This document shows, one piece after another, positions 48,444 through 59,100 of a stretch of DNA of 60,000 nt. Under the pieces are notes generated by a model, which made no database searches, was not told where the DNA came from, and saw only the letters and a program-made list of their open reading frames with translations. Source of the DNA: Membranipora membranacea (lineage: Eukaryota > Bryozoa > Gymnolaemata > Cheilostomatida > Membraniporidae); contig OU612066.1 in assembly GCA_914767715.1 (NCBI GenBank), positions 19,754,283-19,814,282 on the forward strand. The letters run 5' to 3'. Each line of letters begins with the position of its first letter. Positions within the stretch are counted from its first letter, which is position 1. A program made the position numbers and the translations under genes.

Positions 48444-49094
48444 TCCTGTCTGTATAACAGTTTTTTATTAATATCGCTGTTGCCTAAAGCTACATAAACA
48501 ACGATTGATTCCAGATCAGGCAACAAAACCAATCGTCGATCTATGAACAATGAATGTATTGATCTTTAGGACAAAAGATTAAAAAAACCAAATATAAATG
48601 AAAGTCTTAGGCATGAACTTTAATCCTAATCATGAAAAATCTCCCTGTTCATGTGTCAGGTCCAGTGTCAATAAAACCTCAGGACCTCACCTGACCTAAA
48701 CAAGGCTTTTCCATAGCGCCATTTTTGATGAAGGAACTCATCATAGCCATAATATAATTGAATCTTTAATGTAGTATGAAAACTCAATATTTCACATCAA
48801 AAAAATATTACAACTTTTTATACCTGAATGGATCTTTGATCGGCTTTAATTACAGCAACAACGTACTACTCCTACCTAGATGGTTTTTATTTGAGTGACG
48901 ATCAACAAAATCGATGTCCACACCCTGGAATGAGAAAACCGAAGAATGCCATATAACAGTCTTACCACACCCGTCACCAGAGCCAGCTTTAGTAGTGTAA
49001 AGACTCAATCTGGAGTTCTGTAGTCCGTCTGTAGCCTATCTGTAGTGTAATATTCTAAAATCTGACAATCTGACAGCACAACTCATGTCTGAGA

Positions 49095-49395
49095 ATTAAA
49101 CCAACAGCTTATTTTGCTGTTCATTAGGTAATTGTTACTGAGACATAATTCATATCATGTCATACCATTGTAAAGGACTGCCTGGTAGAAAAAAGTTTTA
49201 TGGCAAGCTTTTAACTATGAGATGTGAGAAAACAATGTTGATGCTGCTGCAAAGAAAAGTGTAGCAATCACGAAAGATTCAAACCCACAGCTTACTACGC
49301 AGCTTATTAGGTTATTGTTACAGAGATAACTACAAAGTAAGATACATGGAAAAGCAATGTTTGGTAGAAAAACACAGTTTAGGCAAGTTTTTCGA
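49095..49395 (+). repeat. Diverged direct duplication of ~120 bp
   Basis: Two blocks (about 49095-49215 and 49270-49395) share in order: CAGCTTA, TTAGGTWATTGTTAC, GAGAYA, CATGTC/CATGGA, CTGGTAGAAAAA and GGCAAG. Similarity is roughly 70 percent by eye. Confidence 0.55.
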
Positions 49396-49633
49396 CAACC
49401 AAGAAAATTTATGATTGGAGTTAATGACAAAAATACAACGACACATCAAATAGTTTGCAAACTAAGAAGTAGTTATCTGAATTTCTACACTCCATCTGGA
49501 ATTCAAACCAAGGATAATCCCAACATAGCAACAGGCAAAGCCAACACATGATATTTGTTAGCTGGGTAAAAACAATATTGTAGGCGTTCAGACCAGAGAC
49601 CAAGGACCTTGAACATACTTTCAATTTAAATCT

Positions 49634-49660
49634 GGTCTAGTCTAGTCTAGTCTAGTGGTT
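49634..49660 (+). repeat. (TCTAG)n microsatellite
   Basis: Five consecutive TCTAG-type units. Confidence 0.9.
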
Positions 49661-50430
49661 CAATTCCAGCGGAAGCATTAATACAACCCTTGAAATTCTG
49701 TGATAAAATTGCAAAACAAAAAATACGCTTCCCTCAAGCCCTATGCTAACCAAAAAACTACCATGGTTCATTGCTTTGGCTGTGGTATGGCAGAAAGGAA
49801 ATAACCACAGTGTGTTTCAAGACATATATAATACTTTTGAAGATGTCTATCTTGCATGTTTCTGCAGGTCAACATTTTCTCTAAGTTGATATAAGACCCA
49901 TCTACACCCCAACTTTAGAGAGTACGAAGATACAAGTAAATGTCAACATTTAACTTTCACTACTTGTCAAACGTTTTCAATTCAGGTGGGATGCACCCGG
50001 AGCTTTAATTATGATAGCTTAAACAATATGATAGGTATATTCTATCCTATTTGAGGTACACCAGAAGTGTAAGACAACTCATTATCACTATAATATAGTG
50101 GGAGATGTGTTTGTTAACCCAAAGATCCTTTTTTCTAACTTTAACAGCAATTATGTCATTCACATTGTCCTAGTCAGTAAAGTTAGTTCATGGCTATGGT
50201 ACGGTGTTTTTTCAATTGATTGATAGTTGTTAATTGCTTTCCTAAACACTTCCATATGGCATGATCCAATGAATTATTGTTTTCAATCATTGATGTATCC
50301 TCATTGCATGGTATAGTAGTTTTGTGTTCATCAGAAACCTTTAAACATGATGAGAAAACCGAATTTATTCGATTTTAAAATTTGGGCCCCATAGAACACT
50401 TATTGACCATATTTGTGTGTTACCTTACAG

Positions 50431-50509
50431 GAGAATGGATATCGCTGGTGATACACTCATTGTGGCTAGCACTGACTGTTCCTTTATTGAGTATTATCAG
50501 CTATCCTGA
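50431..50509 (+). pseudogene. Orphan last exon of the propeller family
   Basis: After a good acceptor (TACCTTACAG) the frame reads RMDIAGDTLIVASTDCSFIE then YYQLS and stop. It closely matches the end of the downstream gene (LDICGDILIVAHYDFGFIEY then YRLT and stop). No propeller main exon precedes it in the window. It is either the 3' remnant of a tandem duplicate or the last exon of a gene whose other exons I missed. Its phase differs from that of the intact paralogue. Confidence 0.6.
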
Positions 50510-50949
50510 TAAGTAGCAGTACTGGATTATTTTGAATGCTGATGAACTTTTGATACAAGAGCTGATCATTTATACCGCAAGTATATAATTGCTGACTCTA
50601 CATAGCTAGCCAGACACAATTACTCAGCTCAAAATCTGATATGCTATTGGTATTTCATAAAATTAGCTTCGCGACCTTCTTATTTTTGATTCAGTATTAG
50701 CTCAACAACAGATTTATTTTATTCTGGAGGGAGAAACCAGGAAAAAACACAATTATTTGATGAACACGATAGTTCAAGATGATTATATAATAAATATTAT
50801 AAATGAAACTCATTGATCAGATTAAATTATATACAATATGTATGTATAAGGAATAAAAGATAAATGCAAATTATGAAAAGCACAAACAATTGTTGAAATC
50901 TGTCGAGATCAGCAATGTGGCCGGCAGCTACTAAACCTCGATCACATCT

Positions 50950-51956
50950 ATGTCTTTACTGAGAGAATGTGAAGTTACTGACACGCCAGAATCAGTGTGT
51001 CACCATCAACAGTATACTTATGTAGGGTGTGATGGATCAGTAGATAGAATCAGTGATGATGGTCCAGTTCAGGAGGGATTTCTAACTGTGGGTGGTTGTG
51101 GAAGTAGTATAACTGTGTATGACAACAAACTGTTTTTGCTCATAGGTAAAGAGGATGAAGAATATGAAATGATAGAACATGAGTTTTCTGGTGAGCTGAT
51201 CAGAAGCTTCGTTTTTCCTATCGAATATATTCAATTTAACAAACACAGGATCTTTGGTCACAAAATAATTATTCCAGACCCACATAACCAACATTTAAAT
51301 GTATATTCCCTTACTGGTGACCTCATCAAAAGTATACCATGTGACCTGTGTGCAAGTGACTGGCTTGCAATGGCTGCAGTAGGAGACAACTCAGTAGTTG
51401 TGACAAGTTTCGATACTAACACAGTATTTAGGATCGACATAGACAGTGGTGAGGTGCTGTGGACATCTAATCGTGTAGAGGGTCCAGAGGGAGTTGTCTG
51501 CTATAAGAACAAATATGTACTTGTCAATAATAACCCCATTAGGATATCGATCCTGGATGTGGATACAGGTGAAATCTTTATAAGAATATAATACAATATA
51601 ATATATTTATAAATTTTTAAATATCCTTACTTCTTAGTTTATATTTTAAACTTGTGGGAAAAATTTTTTTGGAAATTTTTAGTCGGACACGAATCAGTTG
51701 CTTCATTTATGCGGCACTAACTCTCTTTAAGGGCTGTGATGGGAAGGGTATTGAATCCTGATAATTTATGACAATTTAATTAATCAAAAAAACATCATTT
51801 TGCAAAATCTTTTTATTAACAGGTGAGTATCATGGTATGCTGACAGGTAAACAGAGAGATGAGGCAACAGGGAAGTTTGACTTGGATATCTGTGGGGATA
51901 TTTTAATTGTGGCTCACTACGATTTTGGCTTTATAGAATATTATCGGCTGACTTGA
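50950..51956 (+). CDS. Stand-alone beta-propeller protein, paralogue of the nucleotidyltransferase C-terminal domain
   Basis: Exons 50950-51568 and 51823-51956, joined at phase 1, encode 250 residues. Blade-like repeats: TPESVCHHQQYTYVGCDGSV, EYIQFNKHRIFGHKIIIPDP, then NVYSLTGDLIKSIPCDL, DNSVVVTSFDTNTVFRID, EGPEGVVCYKNKYVLVN and ILDVDTG, ending GFIEYYRLT. It aligns almost end to end with the last exon of the 35901-41266 gene (EPEAVCYHQ, VIIPDP, SIPCDL/QIPCDL, DSVVVS, EPEGVACYK, WILDVCTG). The donor after ACAG is GTGAAATC, which is weak; reading through gives a stop at 51589-51591 after six extra residues, so a shorter isoform is possible. No RING, B-box or other domain precedes it and no signal peptide is seen. 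Function is unknown; it may act as a recognition scaffold. Confidence 0.75.
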
Positions 51957-52607
51957 GAAATCAATAGTTCGGAAGGGTAAGCCACTCGCGCTCGCACTAG
52001 CACTCGCTTCGAAACATTCAACTGAGCTGACATATGCGATCACAGCTTCACTCAGGGTGATATTGCGATGAAGGACAACAATAATCTGAAAAATCTGTGC
52101 AACCTAATAATATTCTGGGCTGGATTAGGATAAGCCTAGCCTTTTCAGGACAGGCTCCCCAAGATGTTTATAACTTTTTTTTGTTATTTTTATTTATTTA
52201 TTTATAAATATTATTTATAACGAGATTAATTGTGAATTGTGATTGTTACATATAACAGAATTTTTCCAGTCAGTCTGGTTGGTAAGTCATTATTTGACTG
52301 ATGGTGGAAATAATGTCCTACAATAATAATGTCTATTCTGAGGACTTACGTTGAGTTCACCCCCCCCCCTGCAAACAAAACCTTCCTGAAAGAAAAAATT
52401 TAAATTTTCGAGTTGTCTTCTCTTACATTTGCAAAACTGCTCAGAAAACCTGCTATGGTCATTCTTTGGAGTGATTGGCTGGCTAGTACTTTTTGGACAA
52501 AGTGAAACTGAGATGTACATGGAGCAAAAGTTTGCATTCTATGTGCAAACAATGAACTAAGTATAGTTCATTGGTGCAATGGTAGTTTGAGACTCCCTGC
52601 ATGGAGC

Positions 52608-52975
52608 AAAGAGTAAAAGAAGCATGCAAAGTAGCCAATGTATTGGCTCAGATTGATTGGGTAGAATGAGAAAGGTAGCCAGTTCCAATCCAAGCCATAT
52701 ATATAGATAGTACTTTGAAACAAACAAGGCATCTGAAGTTACTAAACTAGCAAGCAATAGCATGTGTACTTTACCAATCAATGTGTCCACTCCATCAAGG
52801 AGTTAGACTTGACTCCATGATCAACCACCCATAATCAACGACATTGGCAAAGTACACAACACATGCTTGTAACTCCAGATGCCTATTGGTTTAATAAAGC
52901 ACTATCTAATCTATATATATGACCTGGCATTTGCTACCTCATTCCAACCCAAACAATCAGGGCCAACACATATAA
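52608..52975. mobile_element. Foldback element with ~130-bp diverged arms
   Basis: The left arm (about 52655-52780) and right arm (about 52840-52975) are inverted relatives. They share TTGATTGGGT/GTTTGGGTTGGAATGAG, CATATATATAGAT, AGGCATCTGAAGTTA and GCATGTGTACTTT. Two perfect small palindromes follow at 52964-53013 (AACACATATA... and GATCATCATATTATGATGATC). Confidence 0.7.
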
Positions 52976-53186
52976 TATATGTGTTAGCTCTGATCATCAT
53001 ATTATGATGATCAGATGAATGTTATAGTGACTTTCTAAAAGATAATCCTATTATGCATCTGATTGTCTAATCATTATTTAGTTCTTCCTTCCATTTGATC
53101 CTTAATGGCCATGTTTTGGGCGCGAAAGGATAACTATACCATCAGTGATACTTGTTAGTCAGTCAGTCGAAAAAAAGAGAAAAAAA

Positions 53187-53230
53187 ATGATTAGCTTTAT
53201 CTCAAATGCCCTTTTGAGATAAGTTATCAT
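53187..53230. repeat. Imperfect hairpin
   Basis: ATGATTAGCTTTATCTCAAA is mirrored by TTTTGAGATAAGTTATCAT around a five-base loop. Confidence 0.7.
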
Positions 53231-53314
53231 TATTGTCGGTTGTCAAAAAGGCATCCGGTTGGCCATTGGATAACCGCCGTATGCCAAATAGGCATCCAAT
53301 TGCATAAAGTATCC

Positions 53315-53570
53315 GGGGGGGGGGGGGGGTCTTTCAATTAGAAACAGCCAAAATCGCAATCTGATCGTTCACTCACAGAGTGAGTGATACCTGCTAGGGG
53401 TCTCGCTTTCAGATCGCTCAGTCACTTGATGGAACTATATACATTCTGAGTGGGCGATTTGTGAGCGATTTTGTCTAATTGAAAGACCAAGTGAGTGATA
53501 ATTTTGAGCGATGTGATAGTGATAACTTGCTTTAGTAATGCATCGCTCTTTCTAATTGAAAGACCCCCCA
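53315..53570. mobile_element. G-run-ended TIR element
   Basis: Left end: G-run of about 15, then TCTTTCAATTAGAAA. Right end: CATCGCTCTTTCTAATTGAA then AGACCCCCC. The ends are inverted copies. The inside has further short palindromes (CACTCACAGAGTGAGTG). A rearranged relative lies at 5416-5640. Confidence 0.85.
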
Positions 53571-53579
53571 GACTAATTT

Positions 53580-54300
53580 GATGGAGGTGTATGTGTTTGT
53601 AACAGAGGAGGATGGGTTGTAGACACTCGATTTCGTGGAGACAAACCCGTCCAAGTGCCGACCGGATGCCAAATATACATCCGGATGGGTTCGTGATAGT
53701 CACATTTTGAGATTGATACAAGGGGAAATGGATGGCCAGTTAGCACTGCCTGATGGGTATTTGTCACAAGTGAATGGCCCTTTGACAGAGATGCGTAGCG
53801 GATGACCATTTACCGGACATACTTTTAGAACAACAACCTGTAGCATTTGTGAGCCCAAAAGCATAGAGATCTTTCGCTTTCTATTGTCAAAACAGGGATC
53901 CGACCCTCCCTGCTCAAAAGACCTTGCAATTCCCACACTTGCAGCAGTTTCTCTCCTGATTTCTCTCTTGATGATTGTTAACTCCTTCAAACACTGCATC
54001 TTGACTTCATGGACGTATATATTTGTAAGTTGTTGTGTTAAAAATGTGTCCGGTTAATGGCCATCCGCCACACATCTCTGTTATTGGCCATCCGCTAATG
54101 ACAAATACCCATCTTGCAGTGCTTACTGGCCATCCATTAAAATTTGTATTTATATCAAATGGTGGCTTCACGAACCCATCAGGATCGTGGTTGCAAAGTA
54201 GTCATCCGGTTGCGCTCGGACATCCGGATGGGATGTCATCCCAATGATGATGAGTGCTTACAACCCATTCTTCTCTGTAACGAACCCATCCACCTCAGTC
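53580..54300. mobile_element. Large foldback element, ~250-bp arms
   Basis: The left arm 53580-53832 and right arm about 54048-54300 are imperfect inverted copies. Shared blocks: GATGGGTTGTAG/TACAACCCAT, CATCCGGATGGG, GGTTCGTG/CACGAACCC, GGATGGCCAGTTAGCACTGC and GATGGGTATTTGTCA, AGAGATG, GCGGATGACCATT and CCGGACAT. The spacer is unique. A third, single arm lies at 55630-55870. Confidence 0.85.
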
Positions 54301-54569
54301 AAATTCATGACCGAACACCTTTCATTAATGCAACGGACTGCCTATTTGGCAACCACTGGATGCCATGTGAACATCCAACGGTTGCCAATTAGGCATCCAG
54401 ATGGGTCTTTAGCGCAGCATAAGTCATAAATATTGATTTCGGGTCAACTCCGAAAAGGGACGACAGGAACAGCTATAAACATAAGTTATGGGCAGTGTCA
54501 GAGCTATAGGAACTGAGACGACTGTGAATCGCGAGAGTGCAGCATATTTTGTCTAGTGACATGTCTATT

Positions 54570-55030
54570 GATTACATCTGGAGCATAGACAAATAGTAGG
54601 GGGCAGAAGAGCTTGAAATGGCTATCCTACCTGCTTTGTGAGAGTTGTTGAAAGTCGAGGTCAGTGGCACTGGTATTAGTTCTGTCAGTGCCAATGCCAC
54701 AGATGACTCTGGCAGTTCTGCGCTGTACTGATTGAATCTAGTTATCTGATGTTTGAGTGAGGGAGTCCCAAGTACATAAGGCATACTGTAATTGTTTGTA
54801 GGCAGTTGAACGACTATCTTCACATGCAGTTAAGATATTGCGGATGATGAAGGCTAGGGTACCATTGGCTGGTATCTTAGATATGTGTTCCTGCCATGTA
54901 AGCTTGGATCAATTTTAACTCTGAGATACTTAATGTAGCTTGAGGGAGGGATTTCAGTGCTGTGGAGTGCATACTTACATACTGCCAAGGGTTTCTTAGA
55001 CTTCAATGTGTGTGGTCCTATATCTTAACC
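54570..55030 (-). pseudogene. Broken non-LTR retrotransposon reverse-transcriptase fragment
   Basis: Minus-strand translation across two frames resembles the C-terminal part of LINE reverse transcriptases: YLRVKIDPSL, then after a frame change TWQEHISKIPANGTLAFIIR and NILTACEDSRSTAYKQLQYA, then in-frame stops around IQSVQRRTARVICGIGTD. The 'YK.L..A...W.S......IQSVQRR.AR' pattern is typical of the thumb region. At least one frameshift and two stops show it is dead. No other part of the element was found. Confidence 0.7.
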
Positions 55031-55629
55031 TCACGTGACACCTGTGTGTACTCTCTCGCAGGTTATCCTGATGGTTGAAGTGAAATTAACAGTACCATAT
55101 TGGCATTGGATATCTCCCAACCAATCAGATGCAACACAATGGTCAGAATAAGAGGTTGGCGGGCAAACCAAATTTTAGTGGTAGAGTGAGCCTGTTGCGA
55201 TAGCAACCAATTCGGATGCCTACTATTTGGTGACCTAGCAGACATCTAGCAGCGCTTGGTACTTTCCAACCATTGTATGCCAAATAGGCATCTGGTTACA
55301 GACACAATGGATTCACATGGGTTCATAGCAGAACTGGATGGGTACTATGAGTCACCCATCATCAGGGTGAGAAATGCTTCCAGTTACAGCAAGTATATAT
55401 ACCTCGCCCATCCGGATGGGTTTGCTGCAATAAATAACTCATCCGGATGCCCATTTCACAATGGTCTGTTACCTAGGCAACTGGACTGTTTTTTTTGTTA
55501 TACTTGAGGTTGCTGCCAAAACCAGCTGTATGGCTATTTTGCAATCGCCAATTGCCAAATGGTCATTCAAATGGGTTTCATTTGTTCTCAAAAACCTATC
55601 CGCATGCCTATTTCCCAAATAGGTATGCA

Positions 55630-55870
55630 GGTTGGGTCATAACAGGGAATTTAGCTACAAGAAGCTCATTCGTCATGGTTTGCCAAACAAAATGATTTTG
55701 TGCCGCAAAGCCATCCGGCAGCAATATCTGTAGCCGTTCGCAACAGTCACAATTTGAAATTGACACAATGTGAAATGGAAGGCCAGTAAGCAGTGTCGAA
55801 TGGATATTTTCATAATAAGCGTATGGCCCTTTTACAAAGATGAGTGTTGGATGGTAATTTACCGGCGGTG
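55630..55870 (-). repeat. Third arm of the CATCCGG foldback family
   Basis: Shares with 53700-53830, in the same orientation: GACACAATGTGAAATGGAAGG, CCAGTAAGCAGTG, GGATATTTTCA, ATGGCCCTTTTACAAAGATG and GGTAATTTACCGG. Confidence 0.75.
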
Positions 55871-56159
55871 CCAATCTTTCTGCTTCTAATAAATTTGAAA
55901 TAATGGGCTTAGGGGTGTACACTTACAATGGGTTAGTAGTCAAAACTCAATAAATAATAATTAACAGCTCACCAAATAACGCTATTCTACTCATGAATCA
56001 ACAAAAATCCAAGTAATTTAATCCTGAATACGCCGTCCTATTATGCTGCGTTTAAGGCTAGCCATAGACACTAAACATGCGTAACTGTGCTCCTGCTGGA
56101 TCTTGAATCTTCCATCTAAATTTTATAGCTCTCCTGTGTGATTCGGGATTGGTCAAGAA

Positions 56160-59100
56160 ATGGCAGCGGCAATAGCTGATGTGAGTGATGAAGAGAAGTT
56201 TATGGAGTGTGGCATGTGCTTCGAGAATGACGATCTCAAGCGATTACCCTGTAATCCTGATCATATATACTGTGTTACATGTCTGGGCAAAGAATCTGAA
56301 CTTACTAAGATCATCAAATGTCCATTGTGCAGGTACGATAATTGTATAAACCTATACACATGACCATGACGTCGTTTGAGAATTGGGCATAAATAAATAT
56401 ATAGTTCTTCATCTACCAGTGTGGGTCAATATGATTATTATTTGAATTGAAATTCTTGCAGATCACTATCTATGACTGTCCAATAGAAGCATCAAAATTA
56501 TCATGAGAGAGATTGGAAAACAATATACTTGATCATCTCTGTATTTCACAAACCAACCATAATTTTCTAAAATTTATATCAAAACTGTTTGTATAGCCTC
56601 ATGTAACCAGATTTTGGCCTAACATCAAATGCTGTGTGTGGTCTATCCTATAGGAAGATTTTTAATTGACCATCATTTGATTGCGTGCTATCTTGTATTG
56701 TAGTGCTGTGTTTGATGAAGGTATAGATGACATCCCATCAGCAGGTGCTCCACTAGACAAGTTCATCTGCTGTGATGTATGTATGAGAAAAGATGATAAG
56801 AGAAAGCTTGCTCAGATATACTGTGTAATCTGCCAGAAGAAGTTCTGTCAGCCCCACATGGATGTAAGTCTTGCCTCAACATAATAATCACCCGGTGATT
56901 ATGTAATAAACAGCATTTATTCATCATCGGCTGAATCACACCAAGCCATAATGCGTTTTATAATATTTGGTATTCTAAGGTAAAACATGGTCATATTCTC
57001 TTCACTTCTTAAATTTTTGACTAGAATGCAGGTTGTATTGTATATTTCTACATTCTGTTGATTCCACATTTTGAGTTGGAGCCACACTGAGCCTAAGCCA
57101 ACCACAAAAAGCCAGAGAGGTGGGACACCCTCCCTCCCTGATGAAGCTGTGCCGTAAAATGTTCGCTAAAATTTGGAGTTGTCAACCCCTACACAATGAA
57201 AGAGCAACTCCTTCTTCAATGTTAACTCCCTGGTGTAAGTGTATTCAGGGAGTTTTGTCAGAATTGCTGTGAGCTGTATTTTAAAGCTTCCTCTTTGAAT
57301 ACAGTTGATTGTGACTAGGGATTTCTGTTATAGGCGCACAACTTTGCTCTCGATGATCATAAGAGGATAACGATGGATGAGTATAAAAAGGAGTATAGAA
57401 AGGTGGAGATAAGACACTGTGAGAAGCATACAGATCAGGTCTATTCTGTAGCTTGTAAGAAATGTAATGAAGTGTTCTGTGTGAATTGTATCCTAAGACC
57501 ACAACCATGCACTGATAGTAAGTTGAAAAAGGGGATCGGTGGTGAGCATTTAAATCTTACACAACCGATGTCGAATATCCTTGTAATTCATTGAACCTGC
57601 TGTCTTACCATAGTAACTTTGCATACATAATATATGACTGAGAGTTAAATTTTACACCATGAACTTTCTCAGCCTAGGTTTCTATTGCTGGCGAGTTCCT
57701 CTTACCTATCATTGGGTCTTATTATACAGATCGCCAGCACCATCTGATGGAGTTGCGGGTATTAACCACTAACTTTGTGAAGCATATCAATGACAAGAAG
57801 CAGTTGATATTTGATAAAGAGGAGCAGCTACTTGGACTAGTTGAAGTGCTGACAAGATTACTATCAGACTATGACCGTGATACGGAGGAGACGATTGCTA
57901 AATTACATAACGCTAGAGACAAGCAGGTCAGTGTATTCAGAACTCACAGATTGAGGTATGCTGTACTCATCAAACTTGGCAAAGCTAGAATATCCATATC
58001 TACCAGCACCTGGCAATCCTTAACTTGCATACTTACATTGCCGTATAAATTGTTTTCCCGTTGCATAATGCGTTTTCCGTTTCCGTTTCCCATTGCAATT
58101 CTTGACTTTTTTTTCATAGACGCAAACGAGATCAATGGATCATGTAGTAGCACTTGTTAACGTGCTTTTCAATCCTAATGATCATAATCATCAGTCGTTC
58201 AGTAGTAACAATAATGAATACAATAGTTTTACGAACTCCCAGGTGGGAGCGATTGCAAATACAATTGGCAGAGTTTGATTCGCCATAACTTAATAATTAA
58301 GTTGCAATGAGCATGTACCTGCTGTCAGAAAAAAACTTATCAGTACAGAATGTCACAACGCCATCAATGGTCCTTCAACCACATCCCTCAAACAAATTGT
58401 CATAGATGCCTTCACAGAACCCTCTTGGAGACGGCCGTGATTCAGTGCTACAGCTGAACACATATGACACATAGGTGACACTAAGAATCTTTTATTTAGT
58501 TGAAGATAACCAAAAAAATGAGTAAAATAAGATCAAGTGTTGTCAGAGTGTTGTTAATTTCTATTATAGATTCAAAGCCTCAGGCAGAAATATGAGAAAA
58601 CGGAGAAAAAACTGATCATGTTAAGAACTCAGTCTAAGAGAGAAATGACTAGATTGCTGGATGATGATGTCGGTAATAAACTGGACAGAATATCCAGAGG
58701 TGTGAAGAAGATTGACACCAGACTATCTACCCACCATCAGGTAATTGTAGCAAGGTATATTATTGGATCTAAGCAAGGAGTAAAAGACTCCTTGATCTAA
58801 GTGGTTTGCTAAAACTGGTTATAAAATGCTGGTAAAAATCACCTTGAGGACAGATCTGCAGCACATTAGTTGAGTCGATTGATGCAGCAGTTCTATATTT
58901 GATATCTTTTCAGTTACATTTCCCCTAAGCTTTGTTTGGTGCCCCCCCCCCCCCCCCCCCTACAGAATAAAGCTTGTCAAGACAGGTTACTTCCCCCTAT
59001 GTACCTATGTATTGATGTGATCATGGGATTTATCGACACGATACTATGAGTGTTACCAATAGTTTATGTCATTATACTTTTACACCTGCCAAATTGACTC

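Larger units (their letters stand above)
45025..50430. other. Gene-poor region
   Basis: Contains short repeats, a possible retroelement end and one unassigned reading frame, all listed separately. The rest is AT-rich with several homopolymer runs (C-run at 47331). Confidence 0.5.
51957..56159. other. Repeat-rich intergenic region
   Basis: Holds several foldback elements and a broken reverse-transcriptase fragment, listed separately. The many short open frames with HPDG- or NGHP-like motifs are translations of the CATCCGGATGGG repeat and not genes. Confidence 0.6.

Noticed and set aside
49357-49551. 64-codon plus-strand open frame
   Set aside because: It overlaps a local direct duplication and has no splice partners or recognisable features.
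53422-55922. Many short open frames with NGHP/HPDG motifs on both strands
   Set aside because: They come from the CATCCGGATGGG foldback repeats; no splice signals or homology.
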